The position numbers and the translations under genes are program-made. From Mucilaginibacter sp. (GTDB lineage: Bacteria; Bacteroidota; Bacteroidia; Sphingobacteriales; Sphingobacteriaceae), in assembly GCA_016763755.1 (NCBI GenBank), contig JAESTD010000298.1, forward strand, positions 1 through 37,746: a DNA stretch of 37,746 nt, read 5' to 3'. The stretch's first letter is position 1, and each line of letters opens with the position of its first letter. The notes under the pieces are model-generated. The model searched no databases. It was not told the DNA's origin and saw only the letters and a program-made list of their open reading frames with translations. Shown here piece after piece: positions 26,535 through 36,609 of this stretch.

Positions 26535-27776
26535 ATGGCAGTAAAAACCAGCCTGCGAGAAAACATATCCATTGCCTTGCAATCAATAGGCGGTAACCGT
26601 TTGCGTACATCGTTAACGGCGCTGATCATTGCTATTGGTATTATGGCTCTTGTAGGCATTTTAACAGCAATTGAGGGCATTAAGCAATTTACAAATGATG
26701 CTTTTGCCGGTTTGGGTGCTAATTCTTTTACGGTACAAAACCGCGGCTCGGGTATCAGCTTCGGTAACGGCGGTCACCGCAAGATGTATCCAACCATCAC
26801 CTATGCACAAGCAGATCGTTTTCTTAAAACATATAAACTTCCTGCCCGCACAAGCGTAGACCTCGAAGTTTCGGGTACTGCTGTTGCTAAATACAACAAT
26901 ATAAAATCTAACCCCAACATATCAGTAACCGGCAGCAACGACAATTACCTGGCTATTAAAGGCCATAAGCTGGCATTTGGCCGTAATTTTTCAGCGTCAG
27001 AATTAGAGCATGGCGCAAATGTGGTGATAGTGGGCGATGAGGTAAAAACTAAATTGTTCAAAAATCAAGACCCGGTAAATCAATATATTCTTTTGGGAAG
27101 TAACAAACTCCGCATAATTGGTGTGGTTGCCCCCAAAGGAAGCAACAGCTTTGGCGGCGATAAATTTTGTATAGTGCCATTGCAACGGGCAAGGCAAATG
27201 ATCGATACATCGCGCAAAGTATCATACGCCATCACCATTAGTGTTAACAGTGCCGATGTGTTGGATGCCAGCATTGGCGAAGCTACTTCGCTGATGCGTA
27301 ATATCCGTGGCCTTCGCATTGGTCAAGATGACAATTTTGAAATATCACGCAGCGATTCTATCCAGCAAGAACTTTCGGGCCAGCTTACCGGCATGACCAT
27401 AGCGGGCTTTGCCATTGGTATAATTACTTTATTAGGTGCTGCTATTGGTTTAATGAATATTATGCTTGTTTCGGTTACCGAACGCACCCGAGAGATAGGA
27501 TTGCGAAAATCCATTGGTGCCACTCCTGCCGTTATACGCAAGCAGTTTTTGATAGAAGCTATTGTGATATGCCTGATGGGTGGCGTAGGTGGTATCATAT
27601 TGGGTATGGCTGCTGGCAACCTTATTGCCGTAAATATCAGTGGTAGTTTTGTGGTACCGTGGTTCTGGCTTATCTCGGCAATTATATTATGTACTATTAT
27701 TGGCCTCTCCTCGGGATTTTATCCTGCCAAAAAAGCATCGAGATTAGATCCTGTAGAGGCTTTGAGATACGAGTAA
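26535..27776 (+). CDS. MacB-like ABC transporter permease (FtsX domain)
   Basis: NRLRTSLTALIIAIGIMALVGILTAIEG; IGLMNIMLVSVTERTREIGLRKSIGATPAVIRKQFLIEAI; FYPAKKASRLDPVEALRYE. Confidence 0.93.
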   Translation: MAVKTSLRENISIALQSIGGNRLRTSLTALIIAIGIMALVGILTAIEGIKQFTNDAFAGLGANSFTVQNRGSGISFGNGGHRKMYPTITYAQADRFLKTYKLPARTSVDLEVSGTAVAKYNNIKSNPNISVTGSNDNYLAIKGHKLAFGRNFSASELEHGANVVIVGDEVKTKLFKNQDPVNQYILLGSNKLRIIGVVAPKGSNSFGGDKFCIVPLQRARQMIDTSRKVSYAITISVNSADVLDASIGEATSLMRNIRGLRIGQDDNFEISRSDSIQQELSGQLTGMTIAGFAIGIITLLGAAIGLMNIMLVSVTERTREIGLRKSIGATPAVIRKQFLIEAIVICLMGGVGGIILGMAAGNLIAVNISGSFVVPWFWLISAIILCTIIGLSSGFYPAKKASRLDPVEALRYE

Positions 27777-27812
27777 AAGAGAATCAGGACAATAAGAGTC
27801 AAGAATCAAGAC

Positions 27813-27856
27813 AAAAAGAGGAAGGCCCTGTTCGCAAACAGGGCCTTCCTCTTTTT
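27813..27856. terminator. Bidirectional rho-independent terminator
   Basis: 20-bp perfect stem AAAAAGAGGAAGGCCCTGTT / AACAGGGCCTTCCTCTTTTT with loop CGCA between convergent genes. Confidence 0.9.
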
Positions 27857-27909
27857 TATATCATTTTTACCAAATCTGCTGGTTCTTGTTTCTTAGTATC
27901 TTGCATTCC

Positions 27910-28653
27910 TTACAGCATGTTATTCTTCAACGGATAATCGACTAATAATTTCTCCAGGTAAGAGGTTCGCAGGGCTCTTTCAAAGGCGTCGGCGTGCCTT
28001 GGATGGTGCATATCACTTGAGATAAAATCTACTATCTCAGCATCTACCATTTCTTCGGCTTTCTTCTGTACCTGTTTACCGTAGTAACCTGTTAATGATA
28101 TGGTATTCAATTGCAGATCGCAGCCCCAGCTTCTGATATTTTGCATTTGGTCGATAGTCATGTAATTATATCGCTCCGGATGTGCTAAAATAGGCTTATA
28201 TCCCATTTCCTTCATTTTCTGGATAACCGGGATAACGTTTGGCGGCTGATTAATGAAAGATAGTTCAAAAAGCACATAATTATCGCCCATGGTCATTACC
28301 CGGCGGTCATTAATACGCTTTTCAAATGTTTCATCAAAGTAGCGCTCTGCCGCTGCCGCAATTTCAATATCAATGTTTTGTGCAACGAGTTCGGCTTTTA
28401 AAACCTCAAGTGCGGCATTAATATTTTCGGGTTCGTTGCGGTAATAATCTATCATGATGTGAGGCGTGGCAAAAATTTTCTTAATGCCCAGCTCCATCAT
28501 TTTTTTTATCAGAACGATTGATTCCTGCGGATTTTGTGCACCATCATCAATACCCGGTAAAACATGCGAGTGCATATCTACCACGATGCCACTATAATTC
28601 AGATCGGGGTTACTCGCGGCTACTTCTTTCTTCTTCTTAAATAATCCAAACAT
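27910..28653 (-). CDS. CpsB/CapC/YwqE-type PHP-domain tyrosine-protein phosphatase
   Basis: GIVVDMHSHVLPGIDDGAQN, IFATPHIM, PILAHPERYNY, FISSDMHHPRHADAF metal-binding motifs. Confidence 0.9.
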   Translation of the reverse strand: MFGLFKKKKEVAASNPDLNYSGIVVDMHSHVLPGIDDGAQNPQESIVLIKKMMELGIKKIFATPHIMIDYYRNEPENINAALEVLKAELVAQNIDIEIAAAAERYFDETFEKRINDRRVMTMGDNYVLFELSFINQPPNVIPVIQKMKEMGYKPILAHPERYNYMTIDQMQNIRSWGCDLQLNTISLTGYYGKQVQKKAEEMVDAEIVDFISSDMHHPRHADAFERALRTSYLEKLLVDYPLKNNML

Positions 28654-28656
28654 TTT

Positions 28657-29709
28657 TTATCTGTCTGCGTACTGCTCGTTATAATAGTCCTGGTAATGAC
28701 CACTGGTAACGTCATCAAGCCAACTCTGATTAGCCATATACCAGTCAACAGTTTTCTCCAGTCCTTCTTCAAATGTTATTGATGGTTCCCAACCCAATTC
28801 AGTTTTAAGTTTGGTAGCATCAATTGCGTATCTTAGATCGTGACCGGCGCGGTCTGTTACATAGGTGATCAGCTTTGCTGATTCTCCATTTGCACGCCCC
28901 AGTTTACAGTCGAGTATTTCACACAACAGTTTAATCAGGTCAATGTTTTTCCATTCGTTATGTCCGCCAATGTTGTAAGTTGAACCTGCCGCTGCTTTAT
29001 GGAATATAACGTCAATAGCGCGTGCATGGTCTTCTACCCAAAGCCAATCGCGTACATTTTCTCCTTTACCATAAACGGGCACAGGTTTGCTCTGCCTGAT
29101 ATTGTTTATAGCAAGTGGTATCAGTTTCTCAGGAAAATGATATGAACCGTAATTGTTTGAACAGTTTGAGATAACTGTATTAAGGCCATAAGTATCATGA
29201 TATGCCCGCACAAAATGGTCAGATCCGGCTTTTGAGGCTGAGTATGGCGAATGCGGGTCGTAAGCGGTATCTTCTCTAAACATATCTGTTTCGCCAAGCG
29301 TACCATACACTTCGTCTGTTGATACGTGGTAAAACCTTTTGTTTTCAAAGTTGCCTTTCCACAAGTTCTTTGCTGCGTTAAGCAGGTTTACAGTACCTAC
29401 TACGTTGGTCATCACAAATTCCAGCGGATTGGTAATTGAACGGTCAACATGCGATTCGGCGGCAAGGTGAATAACAGCATCGGGTTGCTCCTGTTCAAAT
29501 AAGGTATTAATAAAACTTATATCAACTATGTCGCCTTTTACGAAGCGATAATTTGGCAGGTGCTCAATATCTTTTAAGTTGGCCAGGTTACCGGCATAAG
29601 TTAATTTATCCAGGTTAACTATCTCATAATCGGGATAGTTAGTTACAAACCTGCGCACAACGTGCGAGCCTATAAAGCCGGCACCGCCAGTAATAATAAT
29701 TTTTTTCAT
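28657..29709 (-). CDS. rfbB: dTDP-glucose 4,6-dehydratase
   Basis: IIITGGAGFIGSHVVRRF, HLAAESHVDRSI, YHVSTDEVYGTLGE, YSASKAGSDHFVRAYHDTYGL, NCSNNYG. Confidence 0.95.
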   Translation of the reverse strand: MKKIIITGGAGFIGSHVVRRFVTNYPDYEIVNLDKLTYAGNLANLKDIEHLPNYRFVKGDIVDISFINTLFEQEQPDAVIHLAAESHVDRSITNPLEFVMTNVVGTVNLLNAAKNLWKGNFENKRFYHVSTDEVYGTLGETDMFREDTAYDPHSPYSASKAGSDHFVRAYHDTYGLNTVISNCSNNYGSYHFPEKLIPLAINNIRQSKPVPVYGKGENVRDWLWVEDHARAIDVIFHKAAAGSTYNIGGHNEWKNIDLIKLLCEILDCKLGRANGESAKLITYVTDRAGHDLRYAIDATKLKTELGWEPSITFEEGLEKTVDWYMANQSWLDDVTSGHYQDYYNEQYADR

Positions 29710-29721
29710 GGTAATATGTTC

Positions 29722-30741
29722 CTAAAGTGGGTTAGCCGCAATATATTGCTCCCACGCCCATGCAGACGACATCATGGTTGACAGGTCGAGCTCTGCTTCC
29801 CAATTCAGCTTCTCGGCTGATTTGGTTACATCACCCCATACCTTTTCTATATCACCTTCGCGCCTGTCGCCTATTTGGTAATTGAGCTTAACGCCTGTTG
29901 CAGCTTCAAATGCTTTGATAACTTTTAACACGGTTGAGCCCGTTCCGGTGCCGATATTGAAAACATCATAACCCTTAAAATCGGGCTGCTCCATTAATTT
30001 AATTGCTGCAACGTGTGCTTTAGCCAGATCAACCACATGTATGTAATCACGGATGCAGCTTCCGTCCGGAGTGTCGTAAGTATCTCCAAAAACGGTGATC
30101 TTTTCGCGTTTGCCTATGGCTGTTTGCGTAATAAATGGTACCAGGTTCTGCGGCACGCCTATAGGTAGTTCGCCAATAAGGGCAGTCTCATGTGCGCCTA
30201 CAGGGTTAAAGTAACGCAAAGCAGTAATATTAAATTTACTGCCGGATGCTGAAACATCCCTCAATATCTCTTCGGCTATTTGTTTAGTGTTGCCATAGGG
30301 CGATTCGGCAGCTTTTACCGGAGCATTTTCGGTTACCGGTAGTATATCAGGCTGGCCGTAAACCGTACAGCTTGATGAAAACACGAAGTTTAGCGGTTTA
30401 CCTTCGTAAAATCTCAAAAGATTGATTAACGAATAGAAGTTGTTGTAATAATATTTTAGTGGTTTTTGCACCGATTCGCCAACAGCTTTTGATGCAGCGA
30501 AGTGGATGATGCCGCTAATATCGGCCTCATCAGCAGCCAGTTGCTTAACCGATGCTTCATCGCAAAGGTTCAGTTCGTAGAACTTGGGCTTAAAAGCCAT
30601 AATCTTTACTAACTGGTCTAAAATTTTAACATTCGAGTTTGACAGGTCGTCAACAATAACTGGATCATAGCCGGCATTTACCAGTTCAACAACCGTATGC
30701 GAACCAATAAAGCCTAATCCCCCGGTAACTAATATTTTCAT
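29722..30741 (-). CDS. galE: UDP-glucose 4-epimerase
   Basis: MKILVTGGLGFIGSHTVVELVNAGYDPVIVDDLSNS, HFAASKAVGESVQKPLKYYYNN, YGNTKQIAEEIL, GSCIRDYIHVVDLAKAH. Confidence 0.95.
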   Translation of the reverse strand: MKILVTGGLGFIGSHTVVELVNAGYDPVIVDDLSNSNVKILDQLVKIMAFKPKFYELNLCDEASVKQLAADEADISGIIHFAASKAVGESVQKPLKYYYNNFYSLINLLRFYEGKPLNFVFSSSCTVYGQPDILPVTENAPVKAAESPYGNTKQIAEEILRDVSASGSKFNITALRYFNPVGAHETALIGELPIGVPQNLVPFITQTAIGKREKITVFGDTYDTPDGSCIRDYIHVVDLAKAHVAAIKLMEQPDFKGYDVFNIGTGTGSTVLKVIKAFEAATGVKLNYQIGDRREGDIEKVWGDVTKSAEKLNWEAELDLSTMMSSAWAWEQYIAANPL

Positions 30742-30805
30742 GTAAAAGACTTGTTTAGGGAGCAGCAAATGTACATCTAATTATTTACTGTCCAATGTCT
30801 TTTCG

Positions 30806-31789
30806 TTACTTATTAAAGTAAGTAAAATCCTTATGCTTTATCTCGTGCTCCGGCAACGATCTAAAATAATCGTAAGTTATTTTTAAACCCTCTGCGCGCG
30901 ATACTTTTGGCTCCCATCCTAAAATAGTTCTTGCCTTAGTAATATCAGGGCGGCGCTGTTTTGGATCATCTGTTGGCAACGGCAAACTTATCAATTCCTG
31001 ATCGGTACCGGTTAGTTTGATGATCTCCTCGCCAAACTCGCGGATAGGGATCTCATCAGGGTTACCAATATTCATCGGCTGTGCATAATCGCTGAACAGC
31101 AAACGGTAAATACCTTCTATCAGGTCATCAACATAGCAGAACGAGCGGGTTTGCGAACCATCGCCAAACATAGTTAGTGATTCGCCACGTAAAGCCTGGC
31201 CTATAAATGCAGGCAGTACACGACCATCATTTAGGCGCATACGCGGGCCATAAGTGTTGAAAATGCGCACAATGCGGGTCTCTAAACCATGGAAAGTGTG
31301 GTAGGCCATGGTGATAGATTCCTGGAAACGCTTAGCTTCATCATATACACCACGCGGACCAACGGTATTTACGTTGCCCCAGTATTCCTCGGGTTGCGGA
31401 TTAACGGTTGGGTCGCCGTATATTTCTGATGTTGATGCAATAAGCATACGTGCATTTTTAGCACGTGCCAGCCCTAAAAGGTTATGCGTGCCTAAAGACC
31501 CTACCTTTAACGTTTGGATAGGGATCTTAAGGTAATCGATAGGGCTTGCCGGTGAGGCAAAGTGCAGGATGTAATCCAGATCGCCGGATACATGTACAAA
31601 TTTGGAAACATCGTGATTGTAAAACTCAAAGTTCTCCAACTTAAACAGATGCTCAATGTTACGCAGGTCGCCGGTAATCAAATTATCCATGCCAATTACA
31701 TGGAAATCTTCTTTTATAAATCTTTCGCAAAGATGCGAGCCGAGAAACCCGGCTGCACCTGTAATTAATACTCTTTTACGTTCAGCCAT
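30806..31789 (-). CDS. UDP-glucuronate decarboxylase (UDP-xylose synthase-like)
   Basis: [88 protein letters not shown]. Confidence 0.93.
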   Translation of the reverse strand: MAERKRVLITGAAGFLGSHLCERFIKEDFHVIGMDNLITGDLRNIEHLFKLENFEFYNHDVSKFVHVSGDLDYILHFASPASPIDYLKIPIQTLKVGSLGTHNLLGLARAKNARMLIASTSEIYGDPTVNPQPEEYWGNVNTVGPRGVYDEAKRFQESITMAYHTFHGLETRIVRIFNTYGPRMRLNDGRVLPAFIGQALRGESLTMFGDGSQTRSFCYVDDLIEGIYRLLFSDYAQPMNIGNPDEIPIREFGEEIIKLTGTDQELISLPLPTDDPKQRRPDITKARTILGWEPKVSRAEGLKITYDYFRSLPEHEIKHKDFTYFNK

Positions 31790-33099
31790 TTAGCCTATAA
31801 TTTTACGTCCGATACTGTTGTAGTAGAAACCAAGATCAACCATTTTTTGCAAGTCGTAAAGGTTACGACCGTCAAATATCACTTTACTTGGCAACAGATC
31901 AACCAACCTGTCAAAATCAGGTGTACGGAATACCGACCATTCTGTTACAATCAACAGGGCATCAGCACTTGTTAATGCTTCATATTGGTCTTCGGCATAT
32001 TTAATTTTATCGCCAAGCAGGTTTTTCACATTGCTCATACCTTCAGGGTCATAAACGGTGATGGTAGCGCCTGCGGCAAGCAATTCATCTATAATATATA
32101 AAGCCGGTGCTTCGCGAATGTCGTCGGTTTCCGGTTTAAAGGCCAGGCCCCACATGGCGAAGTGTTTACCGCTAAGCTCATTTTTATAGTATTTTTTCAG
32201 CTTTTGCACCAACACTTTCTTTTGGATCTCGTTAACTTTCATTACCGAATTGAGGATCGCAAACTCGTACTGGTTTTCTTGTGATGATTTAGCTAAAGCC
32301 TGCACATCCTTAGGGAAACAGCTACCGCCATAACCGATACCCGAGAACAGGAAGCGGTTACCGATACGATTATCTGAACCAATACCACGGCGTACCATGT
32401 CTACATCGGCACCAACCAGTTCGCACAGGTTAGCGATCTCGTTCATGAAAGATATTTTGGTAGCCAGGAAAGAGTTAGCGGCGTATTTGGTTAGCTCAGA
32501 TGAACGCTCGTCCATAAAAATAACCGGGTTACCCTGGCGCACATAAGGTGCATAAAGCTCGCCCATTAATTTGCGTGCACGTTCGTCGGTAGTACCAACT
32601 ACCACGCGGTCGGGCTTCATAAAGTCATCAACGGCAACACCTTCACGTAAAAATTCAGGGTTTGATACCACTGCACACTCAATGCTGGTGTTTTCTTTCA
32701 TTACCGCTTTTACCTTATCAGCAGTACCTACCGGCACAGTTGATTTGGTAACGATAACCTTATAATCGGTTACCAATTTGGCTATATCTTTAGCGGCACC
32801 AAGCACGTAGCTCAGGTCCGCAGAGCCATCACCACCCGGAGGGGTTGGCAAAGCAAGGAAAATGATCTCGGCATCAGCAATAGCATCAGCCAAAACGCTG
32901 GTAAACAGCAAACGTTTCTGGCTAATGTTTCGATGGAAAAGTAACTCAAGCCCAGGTTCGTAAATTGGCACTTTACCTTCTTGCATCATTTAACTTTTTG
33001 TTCGTTAATATCAACGCAAGTAACCTGGTTACCGGTCTCAGCTAAACACGTTCCGGTTACAAGGCCTACGTAGCCCGTACCTACTACAGCAATTTTCAT
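31790..33099 (-). CDS. ugd: UDP-glucose 6-dehydrogenase, N-terminus separated by an apparent 1-nt deletion
   Basis: Start at 33099 gives [37 protein letters not shown] then TGA; the remainder [18 protein letters not shown]... is in the next frame; [17 protein letters not shown] catalytic Cys motif present. Confidence 0.93.
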
Positions 33100-33162
33100 A
33101 GCTTATGATTTGTTATTTATTACTTTTATACCCGACGAAGATAATACTATTACCATTAAAAA

Positions 33163-34377
33163 ATGCTTTCCTTTTATAACATCGGCATCTCTTTATACTC
33201 TTGGATAGTGCGATTAGTTTCGCTTTTCTCCAATAAAGCAAAGTTGTGGGTAAATGGGCGCCGTAATCAGGAAATTAAACAGTTAGGAAGCTGCATCTGG
33301 TTTCACTTTGCATCATTAGGCGAGTTTGAACAGGGCCGCCCGGTGTTAGAAAGGATGAGAAAATTGTATCCTGATGAGAAGTTTATTGTTACATTTTTCT
33401 CTCCATCGGGCTACGAGATCAGGAAAAATACCCCACTGGCTGATGCGGTTTACTACCTGCCGGTAGATACCGCCGCCAATGCAAGACAATTTGTAAGTTC
33501 TCTTAGCCCAAGGATGGCCATATTTACCAAGTACGAATACTGGTACCACTTTTTCAATGAGCTGCATAAACAACATATCCCGTTGTATGTGATATCAAGC
33601 ATCTTTAGACCAGGACAGGTGTTTTTTAAATGGTACGGAAGCTTACACCGTAAAATGCTGAAAATGGTTACCTGGTTCTTTGTGCAGGATGCCGATTCTA
33701 AACATCTCCTGCATGACGTAGGCATAACTAATGTAACTATTAGCGGCGATACTCGCTTTGATCGTGTATGGGCCAATGCGCAACAGCCAAAGGCTTTACC
33801 GGAAATTCAGCAATTTAAAAGCGGTCAAAAGCTATTCATAGCCGGCAGCACCTGGCCGCAAGATGAAGCTCTTATAGCTGAGCTTATCAAACAACACCCC
33901 GATTGGAAATTCATCATCGCCCCTCATGAGATAGGCACAGATAAAATTGATGGATTGATGGGTTTAGTGCCAAAAGAAAATTCTATCAGATTTTCCCAAA
34001 TCTCTAATCTCCAATCTCTAACCTCTAATCTCATTATCGACAACATTGGCATGCTTTCGTCACTGTATCAATATGCTGATATCGCTTACATAGGTGGTGG
34101 TTTTGGTGCAGGCATCCACAACACGCTGGAAGCTGCGGCCTTCGGCATGCCGGTAATTTTTGGGCCTAAGTATCAGAAATTTAAAGAAGCCCGCGATCTG
34201 GTGGAGCTTAAAGGCGGGTTTAGCATCAACAGACAAGAAGAATTGAATTGCATTGCAGGTAAACTAATGGATGATGAACAGGCCCGCCATGTATCAGCGG
34301 TTATTGCTAAAAGTTATGTAGAGCAGAATGTGGGTGCTACAGATGCAATATTAGGATATGTGAAGGGGAGGCATTGA
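33163..34377 (+). CDS. waaA: 3-deoxy-D-manno-octulosonic acid transferase
   Basis: WFHFASLGEFEQGRPVLERM, FFSPSGYEIRKN, AIFTKYEYWYHF, GDTRFDRV, IAGSTWPQDE, YADIAYIGGGFGAGIHNTLEAAAFGMPVIFGPKY. Confidence 0.95.
   Translation: MLSFYNIGISLYSWIVRLVSLFSNKAKLWVNGRRNQEIKQLGSCIWFHFASLGEFEQGRPVLERMRKLYPDEKFIVTFFSPSGYEIRKNTPLADAVYYLPVDTAANARQFVSSLSPRMAIFTKYEYWYHFFNELHKQHIPLYVISSIFRPGQVFFKWYGSLHRKMLKMVTWFFVQDADSKHLLHDVGITNVTISGDTRFDRVWANAQQPKALPEIQQFKSGQKLFIAGSTWPQDEALIAELIKQHPDWKFIIAPHEIGTDKIDGLMGLVPKENSIRFSQISNLQSLTSNLIIDNIGMLSSLYQYADIAYIGGGFGAGIHNTLEAAAFGMPVIFGPKYQKFKEARDLVELKGGFSINRQEELNCIAGKLMDDEQARHVSAVIAKSYVEQNVGATDAILGYVKGRH
34001..34035. repeat. Heptanucleotide tandem array (TCTCTAA)n inside the waaA coding sequence
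   Basis: TCTCTAA TCTCCAA TCTCTAA CCTCTAA TCTCATT, encoding ISNLQSLTSNLI. Confidence 0.75.
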
Positions 34378-34386
34378 TTGTTTGTC

Positions 34387-34474
34387 TTGAACCCTGATTA
34401 AACAGATTAAAGGATGCCCTGATTGTATTTTACAAGAATCAAATAATCCTTTAATCAAGCGAATCATGGTTCAG
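34387..34474. repeat. Intergenic imperfect palindromic repeat
   Basis: TTGAACCCTGATTAAACAGATTAAAGGAT pairs imperfectly with AATCCTTTAATCAAGCGAATCATGGTTCA. Confidence 0.75.
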
Positions 34475-34537
34475 AAACATCCCTTCAATCTCAGCAATCC
34501 ATTTAATTCACTAACATTTTATTAATATTGCCCACCT

Positions 34538-35356
34538 ATGGGTTTTCTGAATATCGATGGTTTAGGTAGGGCGCATTATCATGAATATGGCACAGGCAGC
34601 AAGCCTATGCTGGCTTTTCATGGTTACGGCATGACGGGCAGGCAATTCCATGTATTGGAAAACTCGATATTGCAGGATCATCACATTTACGGCTTCGATC
34701 ATTTTTTTCATGGGGAGAGCAAATTAAACAGCTGGACGGAAGAACAGATTATTAACGGTATGCCCCGCAATATGGTAAAAGCATATGCCGAAGAATGGTT
34801 TAAAATATATGGCAGGCAACGTTTTTCGGTAATGGGGTACTCAATTGGCGCTAACCTGGCGCTTATCCTTGTCGAAGAATATCCTGATCTGATAGACGAA
34901 GTGATTTTAATGGCTCCAGATGGGCTTTCGGTTTATAAGGGTTTTGAGATACTAATGCACAAACCTTGGGGCAGGTATATGTTTAAAGTGGTTACCAAAA
35001 GTAAATGGCTGGCTCCTTCTCTGTTAAAGAATTTAAAGCGGGTAAATTTTATCGACAATAGTCTTTACACCATCGCCTATAACGAGATCGATACGGAACA
35101 AAAGCGCCTGGACGTTTATTACACGTTAAACCTCATCCGCCTGTTAAAGCCGGATACTCATAGGTTGGCCAATCTCATTAATCAGTATAATATCAAATGT
35201 ACTCTCATATTTGGCAAGTACGATAATTTGTTCCCTAAAAAGGCAGCGTTGCCCTTTATCAGCAGCCTGCAAAATGCTGAGGTACATGAGGTAGACATGG
35301 GGCACTGGCTGGTAACCAAACAACTGGACGAATATTTAGTTAATTTACCACGATGA
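34538..35356 (+). CDS. Alpha/beta hydrolase
   Basis: MLAFHGYGMTGRQFHVLE; nucleophile elbow FSVMGYSIGANLAL; FGKYDNLFPKKAA; GHWLV. Confidence 0.87.
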   Translation: MGFLNIDGLGRAHYHEYGTGSKPMLAFHGYGMTGRQFHVLENSILQDHHIYGFDHFFHGESKLNSWTEEQIINGMPRNMVKAYAEEWFKIYGRQRFSVMGYSIGANLALILVEEYPDLIDEVILMAPDGLSVYKGFEILMHKPWGRYMFKVVTKSKWLAPSLLKNLKRVNFIDNSLYTIAYNEIDTEQKRLDVYYTLNLIRLLKPDTHRLANLINQYNIKCTLIFGKYDNLFPKKAALPFISSLQNAEVHEVDMGHWLVTKQLDEYLVNLPR

Positions 35357-35976
35357 TCCCCGCCCGCAGAATAACTGTTTTTAGTAACTGGTTTGCCAAA
35401 TATATGCGCTACCGTATGCGCAAGGCCTTTAATCGTTTAGAGGCGATGCCATTTACGCCAAAGCCGGGGCACTCTGTTTTGCTGCTTTGCAACCACTTTA
35501 GCTGGTGGGACGGCTTATGGGGTAATTATCTCGCCTACTGGCACCTGCACCGCAAGCTGTACATCATGATGCAGGAAGACCACCTGCAGAAACGAATGCT
35601 CTTAAACCTGTTTGGCGGCTTTTCCATCAACCGCCAGTCGCGCGAAATGATCAAATCGCTGCAATACGCTGCAGGTCTGTTGGCCAACCCCGAAAACCTG
35701 GTAGTAGTATTCCCGCAAGGCGAACTTATCTCCAACCATACCACCGAAATTAAAGTGGAGCGCGGGATAGAATTATTACTTCGCAATATTAAAGGGCCCT
35801 GCCAGATCGTATACAACTGCGCTTTGATCGATTATTTTGAAAGCCTAAAGCCATCAGTATATTTCCACTTGTTTGACTGCGGCATTGCCGGTGAGGTGAC
35901 TTTTACTGAACTATCAGAAAAGATAAACGCCTTTCATAAACAGGCTCTGGCTGCCCAGGTAAATGTTGAGCATTAA
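35353..35976 (+). CDS. PlsC-like acyltransferase (LPLAT family), paralog 1
   Basis: LLLCNHFSWWDGLWGNY (HX4D motif), GGFSINRQSREMIKSL, LVVVFPQGELISN; ATGA overlap with previous gene. Confidence 0.85.
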   Translation: MIPARRITVFSNWFAKYMRYRMRKAFNRLEAMPFTPKPGHSVLLLCNHFSWWDGLWGNYLAYWHLHRKLYIMMQEDHLQKRMLLNLFGGFSINRQSREMIKSLQYAAGLLANPENLVVVFPQGELISNHTTEIKVERGIELLLRNIKGPCQIVYNCALIDYFESLKPSVYFHLFDCGIAGEVTFTELSEKINAFHKQALAAQVNVEH

Positions 35977-35981
35977 AAGCC

Positions 35982-36608
35982 ATGATATACCCGCAAAAAA
36001 ATAAGCTCATCAGGTGGTTTTTCCATACCTACATTTTGCGGATAGTGGGGCGGGATTTTCAGAATGTTAAATTCAATGATATTGAGATAGATAATAGCAA
36101 GTCGGTTTTACTGCTGGCCAATCACTTTAGCTGGTGGGATGGATTTCTGATGTACTTTATTAATCATAAACTGCTGAAAAAGAATTTTCATGTGATGGTG
36201 ATCGAAGACACCTTACAAAAAGTTGGGTTCTTTAAGTATATGGGTGCATTTTCGGTAACTAGAGGCTCAAGGGAGATACTTACTTCGCTGGACTATACTG
36301 CTGCGTTGTTGAATGACCCTAAAAACCTGGTGCTTATTTTCCCGCAGGGTAAATTGCATTCAAACTTTGTTGATGATATAAAATTTGAAAAAGGTCTCTC
36401 ACGCATTGTCGAAAAAGCCGCAGGGAAATATCAAACCGTATTATCGGTAACATTTGTTGAGAACTTTAAGTACAAAAAGCCAACGGCAAACGTTTATTTA
36501 AAAGTGATTGCCGAACAAAAAGATGGCGATAATGTAGTTAACTTACAACAAGCCTATCGGCAACATTACAACAACGCCCTTCAACAGCAAAATCAAATAA
36601 CTGTATAA
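35982..36608 (+). CDS. PlsC-like acyltransferase (LPLAT family), paralog 2
   Basis: LLLANHFSWWDGFLMYF, GAFSVTRGSREILTSLDYTAALL, LVLIFPQGKLHSN; clearly paralogous to the preceding gene. Confidence 0.85.
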   Translation: MIYPQKNKLIRWFFHTYILRIVGRDFQNVKFNDIEIDNSKSVLLLANHFSWWDGFLMYFINHKLLKKNFHVMVIEDTLQKVGFFKYMGAFSVTRGSREILTSLDYTAALLNDPKNLVLIFPQGKLHSNFVDDIKFEKGLSRIVEKAAGKYQTVLSVTFVENFKYKKPTANVYLKVIAEQKDGDNVVNLQQAYRQHYNNALQQQNQITV

Positions 36609-36609
36609 A

